Shown here: piece after piece, positions 18,637 through 26,627 of the stretch | Layout of the letters: each line of letters opens with the position of its first letter | Position numbering within the stretch: the stretch's first letter is position 1 | DNA from: Lacticaseibacillus mingshuiensis | GTDB lineage: Bacteria > Bacillota > Bacilli > Lactobacillales > Lactobacillaceae | Length of the DNA: 64,000 nucleotides | Assembly: GCF_016861785.1 (NCBI RefSeq) | Contig: NZ_BOLS01000002.1 | Span: forward strand, 62,001 to 126,000 | Direction: 5' to 3' | Made by a program: the position numbers and the translations under genes | The notes under the pieces: model-generated | Seen by the model: the letters and a program-made list of their open reading frames with translations, nothing else | Told to the model about the DNA's origin: nothing | Database searches by the model: none

Positions 18637-19467
18637 ATGCCCATTTTGACCCTTCACGCGACAGCCCCCGCGGCTGCCAGTGTGCGCGCGCTGCTTTCGG
18701 CGTGGCTGGTGCCGAAGAAAACCCAGCACCTGTTGCGCATCAACAAAGCCGTCACCATTGATGGTAGTTATCAAAATTTCAATGAACCTGTCGCGGCTGG
18801 CGCCCAGGTCACCTTGACGCTTCGCGACGACGACCCGCCGACGTATGTCCTGGCCGCCGAGGCGCCCGCGATCGTTTTTGAAGACGACCAACTGCTGATC
18901 TGCGACAAGGCCCCCGGCATCAAACCCCATCCCAACCAGCCAGGTGAAAACGGCACGCTGCTCAACCAGGCGGCGCGCTATCTGGACCCCCGCCCCGCCT
19001 ATATCACCCACCGCCTCGACATGGCGACAAGCGGTTTGATGTTGATCGCCAAGGATCCCCTGACCCAGGCCATTATCGACCGCGAACTGGCGGCCAAAAC
19101 AATGACCCGGTCTTACGTTGCCCTGGTGCCAGCAGGCTTGCCGGCAAGCGGTACGATCACCGCCCCAATTGGCGAGGATCCCGACGACAAGCGCAAGCGC
19201 ATGGTCCGCCCGGATGGCTTGCCGGCCGCCACCCATTACGAGACGCTTGCCGTGCGGGATGGCATCGCGCGGTTGAAGCTGACCCTTGAGACTGGACGCA
19301 CGCATCAATTGCGGGTGCATCTGGCCTCGATCGGCGCACCGATCATTGGCGATCCGCTTTACAGCACGCGCCCGGCTTCACGGCTGATGCTGCATGCGGC
19401 CGAAATGCGTCTGATCGAGCCGTTGTCGAGTCGCAACTTACATTTTGAGTCGCCAGTACCATTTTAG
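18637..19467 (+). CDS. RluA family pseudouridine synthase
   Basis: A 276-aa protein with the RluA catalytic motif HRLDMATSGLMLIAK (Asp128) and the C-terminal TGRTHQLRVHLASIG segment. The N-terminal part is S4-like. It would isomerise uridines in rRNA or tRNA; which site is not clear from sequence. AAAGGAG precedes the ATG. It converges on argR across a shared terminator. Confidence 0.92.
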   Translation: MPILTLHATAPAAASVRALLSAWLVPKKTQHLLRINKAVTIDGSYQNFNEPVAAGAQVTLTLRDDDPPTYVLAAEAPAIVFEDDQLLICDKAPGIKPHPNQPGENGTLLNQAARYLDPRPAYITHRLDMATSGLMLIAKDPLTQAIIDRELAAKTMTRSYVALVPAGLPASGTITAPIGEDPDDKRKRMVRPDGLPAATHYETLAVRDGIARLKLTLETGRTHQLRVHLASIGAPIIGDPLYSTRPASRLMLHAAEMRLIEPLSSRNLHFESPVPF

Positions 19468-19475
19468 GGAGACAG

Positions 19476-19526
19476 CAAAAAAGCGTCGCACCAAGCTGTG
19501 ATCAGCTTGGCGCAACGCTTTTTTTG
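19476..19526 (+). terminator. Bidirectional terminator between the RluA gene and argR
   Basis: A long stem, AAGCGTCGCACCAAGCT / AGCTTGGCGCAACGCTT, has A-run and T-run flanks and so serves both convergent genes. Confidence 0.9.
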
Positions 19527-19582
19527 TCGAATCTGGCGGGCATTCACAGCCTAGTTGGGACTCAGTGCGCACCGCCGCACCC

Positions 19583-20038
19583 TTATTCGATAAAGTTGTT
19601 TTTATATTGTTTGTTGAACCATTCCGCACTGGCGACGTCTGGGCTGATCACCACGATGGTATCGTGGCCCGCCAGCGTCCCCACGACCTGCGGAAAATCG
19701 ATCGTATCCAGGATGGCAGCCAGGAGATTGCCATTAGACGGAATCGTCTTGATGATGTTCATGAACTCGACGCGCGTGATCGACAAGCCGACCTCGCGCA
19801 CCGAATTGCCCAATCGTTCGAGTTCGGATTCTGAATCGCCGCGAAACAGCGTGTAGCGCACCGTCCCAGTGCCATCTTGGGCCTTGACCACGCGCATCTC
19901 GCGAATGTCCCGGGAGATTGTCGCTTGCGTCGCGTCGATACCCGCGTCTTTGAGCTCGCTGAGCAGCTCTTCTTGCGTGCTGATCGATTTTTGGTTGATG
20001 ATCTTCGCGAGCGCCGCTTGTCGTTCCGCTTTATTCAT
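19583..20038 (-). CDS. argR: Arginine repressor ArgR
   Basis: A 151-aa regulator with an N-terminal winged helix (about 1-70) and a C-terminal oligomerisation/arginine-binding domain (TVAGHDTIVVISPDV). It would control arginine biosynthesis or the arginine deiminase pathway. GAGGAGG precedes the start. It lies 25 nt downstream of argS and is probably read from the argS promoter, which puts it under the argS T-box. Confidence 0.94.
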   Translation of the reverse strand: MNKAERQAALAKIINQKSISTQEELLSELKDAGIDATQATISRDIREMRVVKAQDGTGTVRYTLFRGDSESELERLGNSVREVGLSITRVEFMNIIKTIPSNGNLLAAILDTIDFPQVVGTLAGHDTIVVISPDVASAEWFNKQYKNNFIE

Positions 20039-20063
20039 CAGACACCCTCCTCTATCGGGTCAA

Positions 20064-21746
20064 CTACATTTCAGCAGGCGCGTGCACACCCAGCAGCGCC
20101 AAGGCGTTGGTCAAGACATCGCTGGTTGCCTGAACCAGAGCCAGCCGGGCCGGCAACTCCGCGTCATCCGTGAGCACTTTGGTGGTGGCATAGTACTGGT
20201 TGAAGGCTTTGGCCAACCGCAACGCGTATTTGGCGATCACTGACGGTTCATACGTGTCGGCCGCGCGCTTGATGATATTCGGATAATCGCCGAGAGCCTT
20301 GAGCACATCCCATGCCGCCGGATCCGTGAGTGCGACTTCAGGCAGCGGCTGAGCCGTGGCCTTGGTTAAAATACTGTGGGCACGCGCATTGGTGTACTGC
20401 ACGTATGGCCCAGTCTCGCCTTCAAAGCGCACAACTTCTTCAAGGTTGAAGTCAAAATTGTCCAACCGCTCGTTTTTCAGATCATGGAAGATCACGGCCC
20501 CGACGCCGACTTCGCGGGCAACCTGATCGGCGTTTTCAAGATCCGGATGCTTGGCGGCGATCTGCTGTTTAGCCAGCGTAATGGCATCGTTCAGCACTTT
20601 TTCGAGCAAAATGATGTTGCCCTTACGCGTGGACAGTTTTTTCCCGTTCGCCGTGATCAACCCAAATGGCACATGGGTGATCTCGTTAGCCCAATCATAC
20701 CCCATTTCCAGCAAGACCGCTTTCAATTGCTGGAAATGCTCGCGCTGTTCGCCACCAACAACATACAGACTCTTGACGAAATCGTAGTGATCATGGCGAT
20801 AGATCGCCGCCGCGAGATCACGCGTCATGTAAAGCGTTGCACCGTCGGACTTGCGAATGAGGGCGGGGTTGAGATCGTACTTGCTGAGGTCCACGATTTC
20901 TGCGCCCTGACTCTCCTTGAGTAGGCCTTTGTCTTGCAGGGTCTGCACAACGGCGTCCATTTTATCGTTGTAAAACGCCTCGCCATTATAAGAATCAAAA
21001 TCGACGTCCAACATTTTATAGATTCGGTTGAACTCCGCCAACGACGCTTCGCGGAACCAGGACCACAGATGCTTGGCCTCTTCATCGCCGTCTTCCATCT
21101 TCTTGAACCAGGCGCGCGCCTCTTCGTCGAGTTCTGGCTTGGTCTCGGCCTCTTTATGGAAGCGAACGTAATATTCCAGCAGGTGTTTGATCGGTTCTGC
21201 CTTGACCTCTTCTTCAGAACCCCACAGCTTGTAGGCGACGATCAGCTTGCCGAATTGCGTGCCCCAATCGCCCAGGTGGTTGATCTTGATTGGGCTGTAG
21301 CCGACCTTTGTCATGATGTTCGCCAGTGCATTGCCGATCACGGTCGAACGCAGATGGCCCATACTCATTGGCTTGGCGATGTTCGGGCTGGACATATCGA
21401 TCGGCACATTGCCCTTGCCCAGCGTCAGGTCGCCATATTTGTCTTGCTGCTCAGCGATCGTAGTCAAAACACTATGGGCGTAGCTGACCTTATCAAGGAA
21501 GAAATTGACATAGCCGCCGACCGCTTTGACCTCTTGGAACGGAGTGGCATCGATTTTTTCCACTAGGTCCTTGGCAATCATCGGCGGCGCCATATGCCGA
21601 ATTTTCGCCAGCGTGAATGTCGGGAAAGCGTAATCGCCCATCGCCGAACTCTTTGGCGTCTCGACCAGCTTTGCGATGTCCGCCTCGCTGACCTCATCTG
21701 TTAGTACGGCGGCCAATGCCGTCACAACTTCTTGTTTAAAATCCAT
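20064..21746 (-). CDS. argS: Arginyl-tRNA synthetase
   Basis: A 560-aa class I synthetase. The HIGH-equivalent is in SPNIAKPMSMGHLRST, the KMSKS-equivalent in KKLSTRKGN, and the C-terminal DALR anticodon-binding domain is present. GGAGG lies 8 nt before the ATG at 21746; the open frame runs on into the T-box leader without support. Regulation is by the T-box leader immediately upstream. Confidence 0.96.
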   Translation of the reverse strand: MDFKQEVVTALAAVLTDEVSEADIAKLVETPKSSAMGDYAFPTFTLAKIRHMAPPMIAKDLVEKIDATPFQEVKAVGGYVNFFLDKVSYAHSVLTTIAEQQDKYGDLTLGKGNVPIDMSSPNIAKPMSMGHLRSTVIGNALANIMTKVGYSPIKINHLGDWGTQFGKLIVAYKLWGSEEEVKAEPIKHLLEYYVRFHKEAETKPELDEEARAWFKKMEDGDEEAKHLWSWFREASLAEFNRIYKMLDVDFDSYNGEAFYNDKMDAVVQTLQDKGLLKESQGAEIVDLSKYDLNPALIRKSDGATLYMTRDLAAAIYRHDHYDFVKSLYVVGGEQREHFQQLKAVLLEMGYDWANEITHVPFGLITANGKKLSTRKGNIILLEKVLNDAITLAKQQIAAKHPDLENADQVAREVGVGAVIFHDLKNERLDNFDFNLEEVVRFEGETGPYVQYTNARAHSILTKATAQPLPEVALTDPAAWDVLKALGDYPNIIKRAADTYEPSVIAKYALRLAKAFNQYYATTKVLTDDAELPARLALVQATSDVLTNALALLGVHAPAEM

Positions 21747-21768
21747 ATTTTCCTCCTTCTGGGTGCTG

Positions 21769-21950
21769 AAAAAAACCCGTCCCTTTTCCATTTGAAAAAG
21801 AGACGAGTTGCCCCGCGGTACCACTCTTGTTGACTGAACGTCCACTCAATATGAAATTCCTTCTCAAAAGCGCGCCACCGCCGTCCGCCAGCCGCTCGCA
21901 CCCCCGCGGCCTCACTGAAAACAGACAAACGATCTCCTCTTCGTCAATGA
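21769..21950 (-). promoter_or_regulatory. T-box riboswitch of argS-argR
   Basis: The minus strand has the T-box sequence AGAGTGGTACCGCGGGG (revcomp of 21811-21827). Upstream is a GC-rich stem I region that begins GACGAAGAGGAGA and contains AGTGAGG. Downstream is an attenuator hairpin CGTCTCTTTTTC / GGAAAAGGGACG plus T-run (21769-21805), just before the argS ribosome site. Uncharged tRNA-Arg would stabilise the antiterminator. I could not fix the specifier codon with confidence. Confidence 0.9.
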
Positions 21951-21964
21951 AGGTTGTTAATATC

Positions 21965-21991
21965 AAAAAAAGCCGGCGCTTGCGCACCAGC
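21965..21991 (-). terminator. Terminator of tRNA-Gly
   Basis: GCTGGTGC / GCGCCGGC stem with a GCAA loop and seven T, immediately 3' of the tRNA. Confidence 0.85.
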
Positions 21992-21995
21992 AAAA

Positions 21996-22066
21996 AGCGG
22001 TCGACGAGAATCGAACTCGCGACACCAGCTTGGGAAGCTGGAGTTTTACCACTAAACTACGACCGC
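21996..22066 (-). tRNA. tRNA-Gly (anticodon CCC)
   Basis: A 71-nt cloverleaf on the minus strand. Acceptor GCGGTCG / CGACCGC, anticodon stem CCAGC / GCTGG around loop TTCCCAA (anticodon CCC), and T-arm GCGAG-TTCGATT-CTCGT all fit. CCA is not encoded. It is transcribed alone from its own promoter. Confidence 0.95.
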
Positions 22067-22079
22067 AACAACATGAAAT

Positions 22080-22108
22080 ATTATAGCGGCCAAAAGGAAG
22101 ATAAGCAA
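22080..22108 (-). promoter_or_regulatory. Promoter of tRNA-Gly
   Basis: On the minus strand TTGCTT (22103-22108) and TATAAT (22080-22085) are 17 nt apart, 14 nt upstream of the tRNA. Confidence 0.8.
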
Positions 22109-22122
22109 GAGAAAAATTATCA

Positions 22123-22242
22123 CGGTGCGCAGGCCCGTGGGATGGTGGGGCGGCTAACTTGGCTCGGGCGCGCGAGGCGCACTTCGCCTCGAGTGCACGA
22201 GACAGTTAGACGTCCCCACCATGCGGGCCGGAGCCCAAGTAT
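22123..22242 (+). repeat. Intergenic palindromic repeat, array D copy 1
   Basis: Arms GGCCCGTGGGATGGTGGGG / CCCCACCATGCGGGCC, with apical GAGGCG / CGCCTC. It lies just upstream of the tRNA-Gly promoter. Confidence 0.85.
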
Positions 22243-22361
22243 GGGTGCGGCGCGGGGCGCTTAGGGGGTGGGCAGCTAAGTCCAGCAGACGCGTGAGGCG
22301 CTCTTTGCCTCGGGCGGCTGATGGCTTAGATGTCCCACCCCTGCCCCGCGAAGCCCGACTA
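22243..22361 (+). repeat. Intergenic palindromic repeat, array D copy 2
   Basis: Arms GCGGGGC / GCCCCGC and GGGTGGGC / GTCCCACCC, with apical GAGGCG / TGCCTC. It differs in arm type from copy 1. Confidence 0.85.
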
Positions 22362-22393
22362 GGGTGCGGCGGCCCGTGGGATGGTGGGGCGGC
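22362..22393 (+). repeat. Intergenic palindromic repeat, array D copy 3 (truncated)
   Basis: Only the left arm up to GGTGGGGCGGC remains. The stretch 22394-22513 that follows shows nothing recognisable. Confidence 0.75.
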
Positions 22394-22513
22394 GAAGTCG
22401 GCGAAAAGTCCTGGTGCCCACCTCACTTCAGACAAACAACCGCGCAATTAGCCACGAAGACCCTCATGCAAAATGTTCGACCAGCTTTAAATTATGAGAA
22501 AGGTCAAATTTTC

Positions 22514-22541
22514 TTGCCTAACTCTTTAACCGTGCTATAAT
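22514..22541 (+). promoter_or_regulatory. Promoter of the HicB-like gene
   Basis: TTGCCT (22514-22519) and a perfect TATAAT (22536-22541) with a 16-nt spacer, 32 nt before the start codon. Confidence 0.7.
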
Positions 22542-22573
22542 AAATAGAGAAAAAGTAGAAGGGAGCGATCGGC

Positions 22574-22963
22574 ATGGCCAAAACAACGCGACGATATTAC
22601 TTTGCGGCGCGTAACGAGCGCACGACCCACGGCTACCGGATCAATTTTGTCAACATTCCGCAAGCAGAAGCAAGTGGGACGACTTACGAAGAGACAGTCT
22701 ACTATTCCTACCGCGTGCTCGCAGAATTTCTCGCTCACCTGCCGAAGGACGAAGCTGCCCTGACCGCCTACACGCTCAACCAGATGCCTGACACTGAAGA
22801 CAGCAACGTCTTTTATTCACTAGTGAGCGTGACGCCAGATTTTGATCCACACAAGATGGTGACCCATTTCACATTGCCACAAGCGCCACCTGCCGAAATT
22901 CGACGCAAGGCCAGCAAACTCGCCCAGCTAGTTGCTCATCAAAGCAAGGTGGCTTCACTTTGA
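22574..22963 (+). CDS. Small protein with HicB-like fold features, function unknown
   Basis: A 129-aa protein. Its first half (GYRINFVNIPQAEASGTTYEETVYYSYRVLAEFL, split over the fold) follows the HicB antitoxin-type pattern of a short beta sheet then a helix with a TYEE motif. No HicA toxin or DNA-binding domain is adjacent, so antitoxin function is not claimed. AAGGGAG precedes the ATG. Its stop overlaps the start of a 59-aa membrane protein. Confidence 0.7.
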   Translation: MAKTTRRYYFAARNERTTHGYRINFVNIPQAEASGTTYEETVYYSYRVLAEFLAHLPKDEAALTAYTLNQMPDTEDSNVFYSLVSVTPDFDPHKMVTHFTLPQAPPAEIRRKASKLAQLVAHQSKVASL

Positions 22964-23139
22964 CGCTTAGTCGCATCACACTCGGCCTTTTTCTGGTCGC
23001 GGGCACTGTTTTTCTTGTTAGTCTGATCACATGGCTGATCGTCATGATCGTCAACCGCGAGCCCAAGTGGCCGCGGCGTGTTACGATCGGCAGTGCGGCC
23101 GTCGCGATCCTTGCCCTGGCCGTTAACGCGTTATTATAA
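22960..23139 (+). CDS. 59-aa two-helix membrane protein, coupled to the upstream gene
   Basis: A TTG start overlaps the upstream stop (TTGA) and has AAGGTGG 7 nt before it. The product begins MTLSRITLGLFLVAG and has two hydrophobic helices (about 7-29 and 41-58) around a basic turn (NREPKWPRR). A terminator follows, so it looks like the last gene of a two-gene operon. No family recognised. Confidence 0.65.
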   Translation: MTLSRITLGLFLVAGTVFLVSLITWLIVMIVNREPKWPRRVTIGSAAVAILALAVNALL

Positions 23140-23146
23140 GCCAAAC

Positions 23147-23188
23147 AAGCGCAGACCCGAACATTCTTGTCAGGGCGCTGCGCTTTTC
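23147..23188 (+). terminator. Terminator of the HicB-like/59-aa gene pair
   Basis: AAGCGCAG / CTGCGCTT stem with a long loop, then TTTTC. The T-run is short. Confidence 0.55.
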
Positions 23189-23288
23189 GTGTGGAATTAG
23201 GTAAAAATCAGCTGGTCAAACAGCGTGCGGTATGCTTTAATAGACCAGATGAAAATTTTCCTAGACGCATAGCAAAGGAGTGGCACAC

Positions 23289-24230
23289 TTGGTCAATTTG
23301 CACACGACGATCGGCTCGTTTGGGTTCGACAATGTTTTGATGAATGCCAGTGGGGTCCGCTGCATGACGGCAGCCGACCTCGATAAACTCGCAGACACCG
23401 TGGCGGGAACACTGATCACAAAAAGCGGGACCCCTGAGGCACGCACGGGCAATCCTAGCCCCCGCGCGGCCGGACTTCCCTTTGGCAGTATCAATTCGAT
23501 GGGCCTGCCAAATCTCGGCATCGACTATTACATCGATTACGTTGAAAAGTTCCAGGAAAAGCATCCTGACAAGCCGATCTTCCTGTCAGTTGCTGGGCTT
23601 GGCCCCGATGACTACCATGTGATCGCCAAAAAGATTCAGGCAAGCAACTTTACGGGCCCGACTGAATTCAACCTCAGCTGCCCGAACGTCCCAGGCAAGC
23701 CTCAGATCGCCTATGATATCCCGACGACCCGCCGCATCTTGGATGACATGTTCTCGTTTTTCACCAAGCCTGCTGGGATCAAGTTGCCACCGTATTTTGA
23801 CCTGACCCAATTCGACGACATGGCCGCCGTGTTGAACGATTATCCGCTGACTTTCATCAACTCGATGAATTCGATCGGCAACGGCATGGCCATCGACCCG
23901 GAGACTGACACGACCTTGATCAAACCCAAGGGCGGCTTCGGCGGTATCGGCGGCACCTACGCCAAGCCGATCGCGCTGGCCAACGTCCGCGCCTTCCGTC
24001 TGCGCCTGCGTCCGGAGATCGCGATCATCGGTACTGGCGGTGTCACCTCTGGCCGCGATGTCTACGATCTGATTCTCTGCGGCGCCAGCATGGTCCAACT
24101 CGGCACCGTGCTCGGCATCGAGGGTCTCGGGGTCTTCCAGCGTCTGACCGAAGAGCTCTCCGCTGAAATGGCGAAAAAAGGCTACACCTCGATCAGCGAC
24201 TTCCAAGGAAAATTGAAAACACTCGACTAA
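23289..24230 (+). CDS. pyrD: Dihydroorotate dehydrogenase, class 1A (fumarate type)
   Basis: A 313-aa cytosolic FMN enzyme oxidising dihydroorotate in UMP synthesis. The catalytic Cys is in NLSCPNVPGKPQ (C131), and the substrate loop NSMNSIGNGMAID and the FMN phosphate site GTGGV are present. Length and lack of a PyrK partner fit the fumarate-dependent type of lactic acid bacteria. I use the TTG at 23289, 8 nt after AGGAG; a GTG at 23280 overlaps that site. It stands alone, not in a pyr operon. Confidence 0.93.
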   Translation: MVNLHTTIGSFGFDNVLMNASGVRCMTAADLDKLADTVAGTLITKSGTPEARTGNPSPRAAGLPFGSINSMGLPNLGIDYYIDYVEKFQEKHPDKPIFLSVAGLGPDDYHVIAKKIQASNFTGPTEFNLSCPNVPGKPQIAYDIPTTRRILDDMFSFFTKPAGIKLPPYFDLTQFDDMAAVLNDYPLTFINSMNSIGNGMAIDPETDTTLIKPKGGFGGIGGTYAKPIALANVRAFRLRLRPEIAIIGTGGVTSGRDVYDLILCGASMVQLGTVLGIEGLGVFQRLTEELSAEMAKKGYTSISDFQGKLKTLD

Positions 24231-24235
24231 GCCCC

Positions 24236-24270
24236 TTCCCCTTCACGATTTTGTGAGGGGGATCTTTTTG
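24236..24270 (+). terminator. Terminator of pyrD
   Basis: CCCCTTCAC / GTGAGGGG stem followed by GATCTTTTT. Confidence 0.8.
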
Positions 24271-24310
24271 TCTAGCGGCTTCACTTGGTCCAACGAGTCC
24301 TGTTTTGGGC

Positions 24311-24680
24311 AAAAAAAAAGGGTCAGAATCGAAATGACAGATTCTGGCCCATATGTACAACAAACACACCGGTCGACGTGTCTTTTCAGCCATGGCCAGT
24401 GTGCATTCAAGCTTTTCAATTAGGAGACTGTCGGCGCCTCGCCGCGGGGTTTGGCGCGCCCAGATTTTCGACTTGGGGCGGCAAGATCTTGATGCGATCT
24501 TTGCTGCCGGACAATGGTGGTGCTGGTGGTACGCCCTCTCGCCTAATTTATGACACCACTGACTCGGATGTCCTTCATAGCGGCTGCTCTAGGTTTGCGA
24601 CGGGGGTGGACTCCCTCGCCGGGCACGCCGTCTCGGAGGAAAGCAATCTGTGTGGCCACACCAGATACCTCTTCAACTGT
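24311..24680 (-). ncRNA. Orphan structured RNA gene, about 370 nt
   Basis: A free-standing minus-strand transcription unit: strong promoter, no plausible coding frame, and a classical terminator (GGGCCAGAATC / GATTCTGACCC plus nine T, 24311-24350). Inside are several strong helices: AGAGG ... CCTC closing the 5' hairpin with GTGTGGCCACAC, GACGG ... CCGTC, GGCAGCAAAGATC / GATCTTGCCGCC, and a long-range AATTAGG / CCTAATT. No tmRNA, RNase P (GAGGAAAGUCC), SRP, 6S or riboswitch core was found in it. The 3' end does not lead into a gene. Unidentified. Confidence 0.7.
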
Positions 24681-24685
24681 CGATT

Positions 24686-24715
24686 AATATACACCCGTGA
24701 AAACGGTTTTGTCAA
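24686..24715 (-). promoter_or_regulatory. Strong promoter of the orphan RNA
   Basis: Perfect TTGACA (24710-24715) and TATATT (24686-24691) with an 18-nt spacer on the minus strand. The predicted start is near 24679. Confidence 0.85.
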
Positions 24716-24887
24716 CTTTATTTGTTAACGATTTAAATGCGCAAAATCCGCGTCTCACAGGCATTTCTTCTAGTGTCTTGTCAGTGCCAGATATATTTAT
24801 TTAAAATAACTTTCTGGCCTGGCCAATTTGGGTCACGAACGCTTCCCGGCAGAGGAATTGCCCGCCAATTTTCACGCCTTCGACGCA

Positions 24888-24919
24888 CAAAAGGCCCCCT
24901 CGCACCATGAGGAGGCCTC
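24888..24919 (-). terminator. Terminator of sdaAA
   Basis: AGGCCTCC / GGGGGCCTT stem with TTTTG following on the minus strand. Between 24720 and 24888 I see nothing else. Confidence 0.75.
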
Positions 24920-24958
24920 GCGCAATTTCGTTTATCTTCTTCTGACAGGCGAATTGAC

Positions 24959-25834
24959 TTAATTGGTCGCGTCACCGAAGATCTGTTTTTGCAGGCGCTG
25001 GCCTGTTGGTGTGGTCGCGAGGCCGCCTTCCGCTGTTTCGCGGAAGATCTGTGGCATCTGCCGGCCGACTTGATACATTGCGGTGATCACTTCATCTGGC
25101 GGAATCACGGAGCGGATCCCGGCCAGCGCCATGTCAGCCGAGACCAAGGCCTGCGAGGCACCCATCGCATTGCGCTTCACACAAGGCACCTCGACGAGCC
25201 CTGCGACTGGGTCACAGATCAAGCCGAGCATATTGGCAAGGGTGATGGCCACGGCTTGAGCGGCCATGTCTGCGGTGCCGCCCTTTGCGATGACCAAAGC
25301 CGCCGCCGCCATCGCGGAAGCAGAGCCGACCTCTGCCTGACAGCCGCCTTCTGCGCCGGCAATGCCCGCTTTGTTGGCGATCACCAAGCCAAACGCCCCG
25401 GCCGTGAACAGATAATCCACTTGGGCCTCTCGATCCATGCGCAGCTGGTCGCGCACCGCCATCAAGGTTCCAGCCAACACCCCAGCCGAGCCCGCGGTCG
25501 GTGTGGCGCAGATCAAGCCCATTTTCGCGTTGACCTCATTCACCGCCACCGCATTGCGCACCGCGGTCAAAACAGTTGGGCCAAGCAGGCTATCACCAGC
25601 ATCTAAATACTGATCAAGGCGTTTGGCATCCCCGCCTGTCAGCCCGGTCACGGACCGCACACCGGCGACGCCTTCCGCTACCGACGCCTCCATCACGGTC
25701 AGATTTTTCGCCATGATCGCACGAATGGTCTCGCGGTCCTTACCACTTGTCGCCATTTCGGTGGCGATCATCAAGTCTGCGACTGACGGATAATTGGCAC
25801 TTTGTTCGATGATATCTTGAATAGAATAAAACAT
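24959..25834 (-). CDS. sdaAA: L-serine dehydratase, iron-sulfur type, alpha subunit
   Basis: A 291-aa subunit that with SdaAB deaminates serine to pyruvate using a 4Fe-4S cluster. Candidate cluster cysteines lie in LICATPTAGS, GGCQAEVGSAS and LICDPVAGLVEVPC. It starts 9 nt after the sdaAB stop, with a G-rich ribosome site, so the two form an operon. Confidence 0.95.
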   Translation of the reverse strand: MFYSIQDIIEQSANYPSVADLMIATEMATSGKDRETIRAIMAKNLTVMEASVAEGVAGVRSVTGLTGGDAKRLDQYLDAGDSLLGPTVLTAVRNAVAVNEVNAKMGLICATPTAGSAGVLAGTLMAVRDQLRMDREAQVDYLFTAGAFGLVIANKAGIAGAEGGCQAEVGSASAMAAAALVIAKGGTADMAAQAVAITLANMLGLICDPVAGLVEVPCVKRNAMGASQALVSADMALAGIRSVIPPDEVITAMYQVGRQMPQIFRETAEGGLATTPTGQRLQKQIFGDATN

Positions 25835-25843
25835 GGCGTCCCC

Positions 25844-26512
25844 CTACTCGAAATACGTGACGTTTTGCATGTGTGGCAATGCGCGTAATTGCGGCACGAG
25901 GTCCGGGCGGCGCACGTCACTTTCAATGATCATGATCGCCTTTTCCCCCTTGGCGGCTCGAGTCACCGTCATCGTCGCAATATTGACATCATTTTCGCTG
26001 AAAATACTGGTGACTTGCGCGATCATGCCAGGCACATCTTGATGCACCGTGATAAAAGTCGGGGTGCCCATGGAAAGTGAGATCTTGAACCCATCGATCT
26101 CATTGATCTGTATGTTGCCGCCGCCGATCGAAACGCCCACCACCGACATCGTCCGCGTGCCTTTGGTCAAAACGATCCGCGCGGTGTTGGGATGATCGAC
26201 CTTATCGCTTTTTGGCACAAAACTGACCTTGATGCCTTGTTCATAAGCCAGGTGTAGCGAATCGCGCAACCGCGGATCGGCCGGGTCCATCCCCAGCAGG
26301 CCGCCGACAAGCGCAATGTCAGTTCCGTGGCCACGATATGTTTTGGCAAAAGATTCATACAGATAGATGTCGACTTTTTCCGGGACCTCGCCAAAGATAT
26401 CCCGGACGACTTTACCAATGCGCGCGGCGCCGGCTGTGTGCGAACTGCTGGGGCCGACCATGACCGGGCCGATGATGTCAAAAACGCTTCGAAATCGCAA
26501 TGCTTTATCCAT
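25844..26512 (-). CDS. sdaAB: L-serine dehydratase, iron-sulfur type, beta subunit
   Basis: A 222-aa subunit with GPSSSHTAGAARIG near the N-terminus and an ACT domain at the C-terminus (FITVHQDVPGMIAQVTSIFS), which usually senses serine. GAGGTG precedes the ATG at 26512; upstream in-frame ATGs lack ribosome sites. Confidence 0.95.
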   Translation of the reverse strand: MDKALRFRSVFDIIGPVMVGPSSSHTAGAARIGKVVRDIFGEVPEKVDIYLYESFAKTYRGHGTDIALVGGLLGMDPADPRLRDSLHLAYEQGIKVSFVPKSDKVDHPNTARIVLTKGTRTMSVVGVSIGGGNIQINEIDGFKISLSMGTPTFITVHQDVPGMIAQVTSIFSENDVNIATMTVTRAAKGEKAIMIIESDVRRPDLVPQLRALPHMQNVTYFE

Positions 26513-26570
26513 GTCACACCTCATCTTCGTTTCTTTCTGCATTATCGCACAAACACAAGCCATACCGGGC

Positions 26571-26608
26571 AAAAAAATAGGAGCAAGACAAAGGTCTGCT
26601 CCATTTTT
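26571..26608 (-). terminator. Terminator of mecA
   Basis: GGAGCAGAC / GTCTTGCTCC stem followed by TATTTTTTT on the minus strand; it also insulates sdaAB. Confidence 0.85.
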
Positions 26609-26627
26609 TCTTCATTTCTGAATTGAC

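Noticed and set aside
24311-24680. Identification of the orphan RNA as tmRNA, RNase P RNA, SRP RNA or a magnesium/lysine/cobalamin riboswitch
   Set aside because: I looked for the defining cores on both strands (tRNA-like ends and tag, GAGGAAAGUCC, SRP apical loop, M-box, L-box and B12-box) and none fits.
24285-24728. A 147-codon plus-strand open frame across the orphan RNA
   Set aside because: No ribosome site or domain, and it runs through both the terminator and the promoter of the minus-strand RNA.
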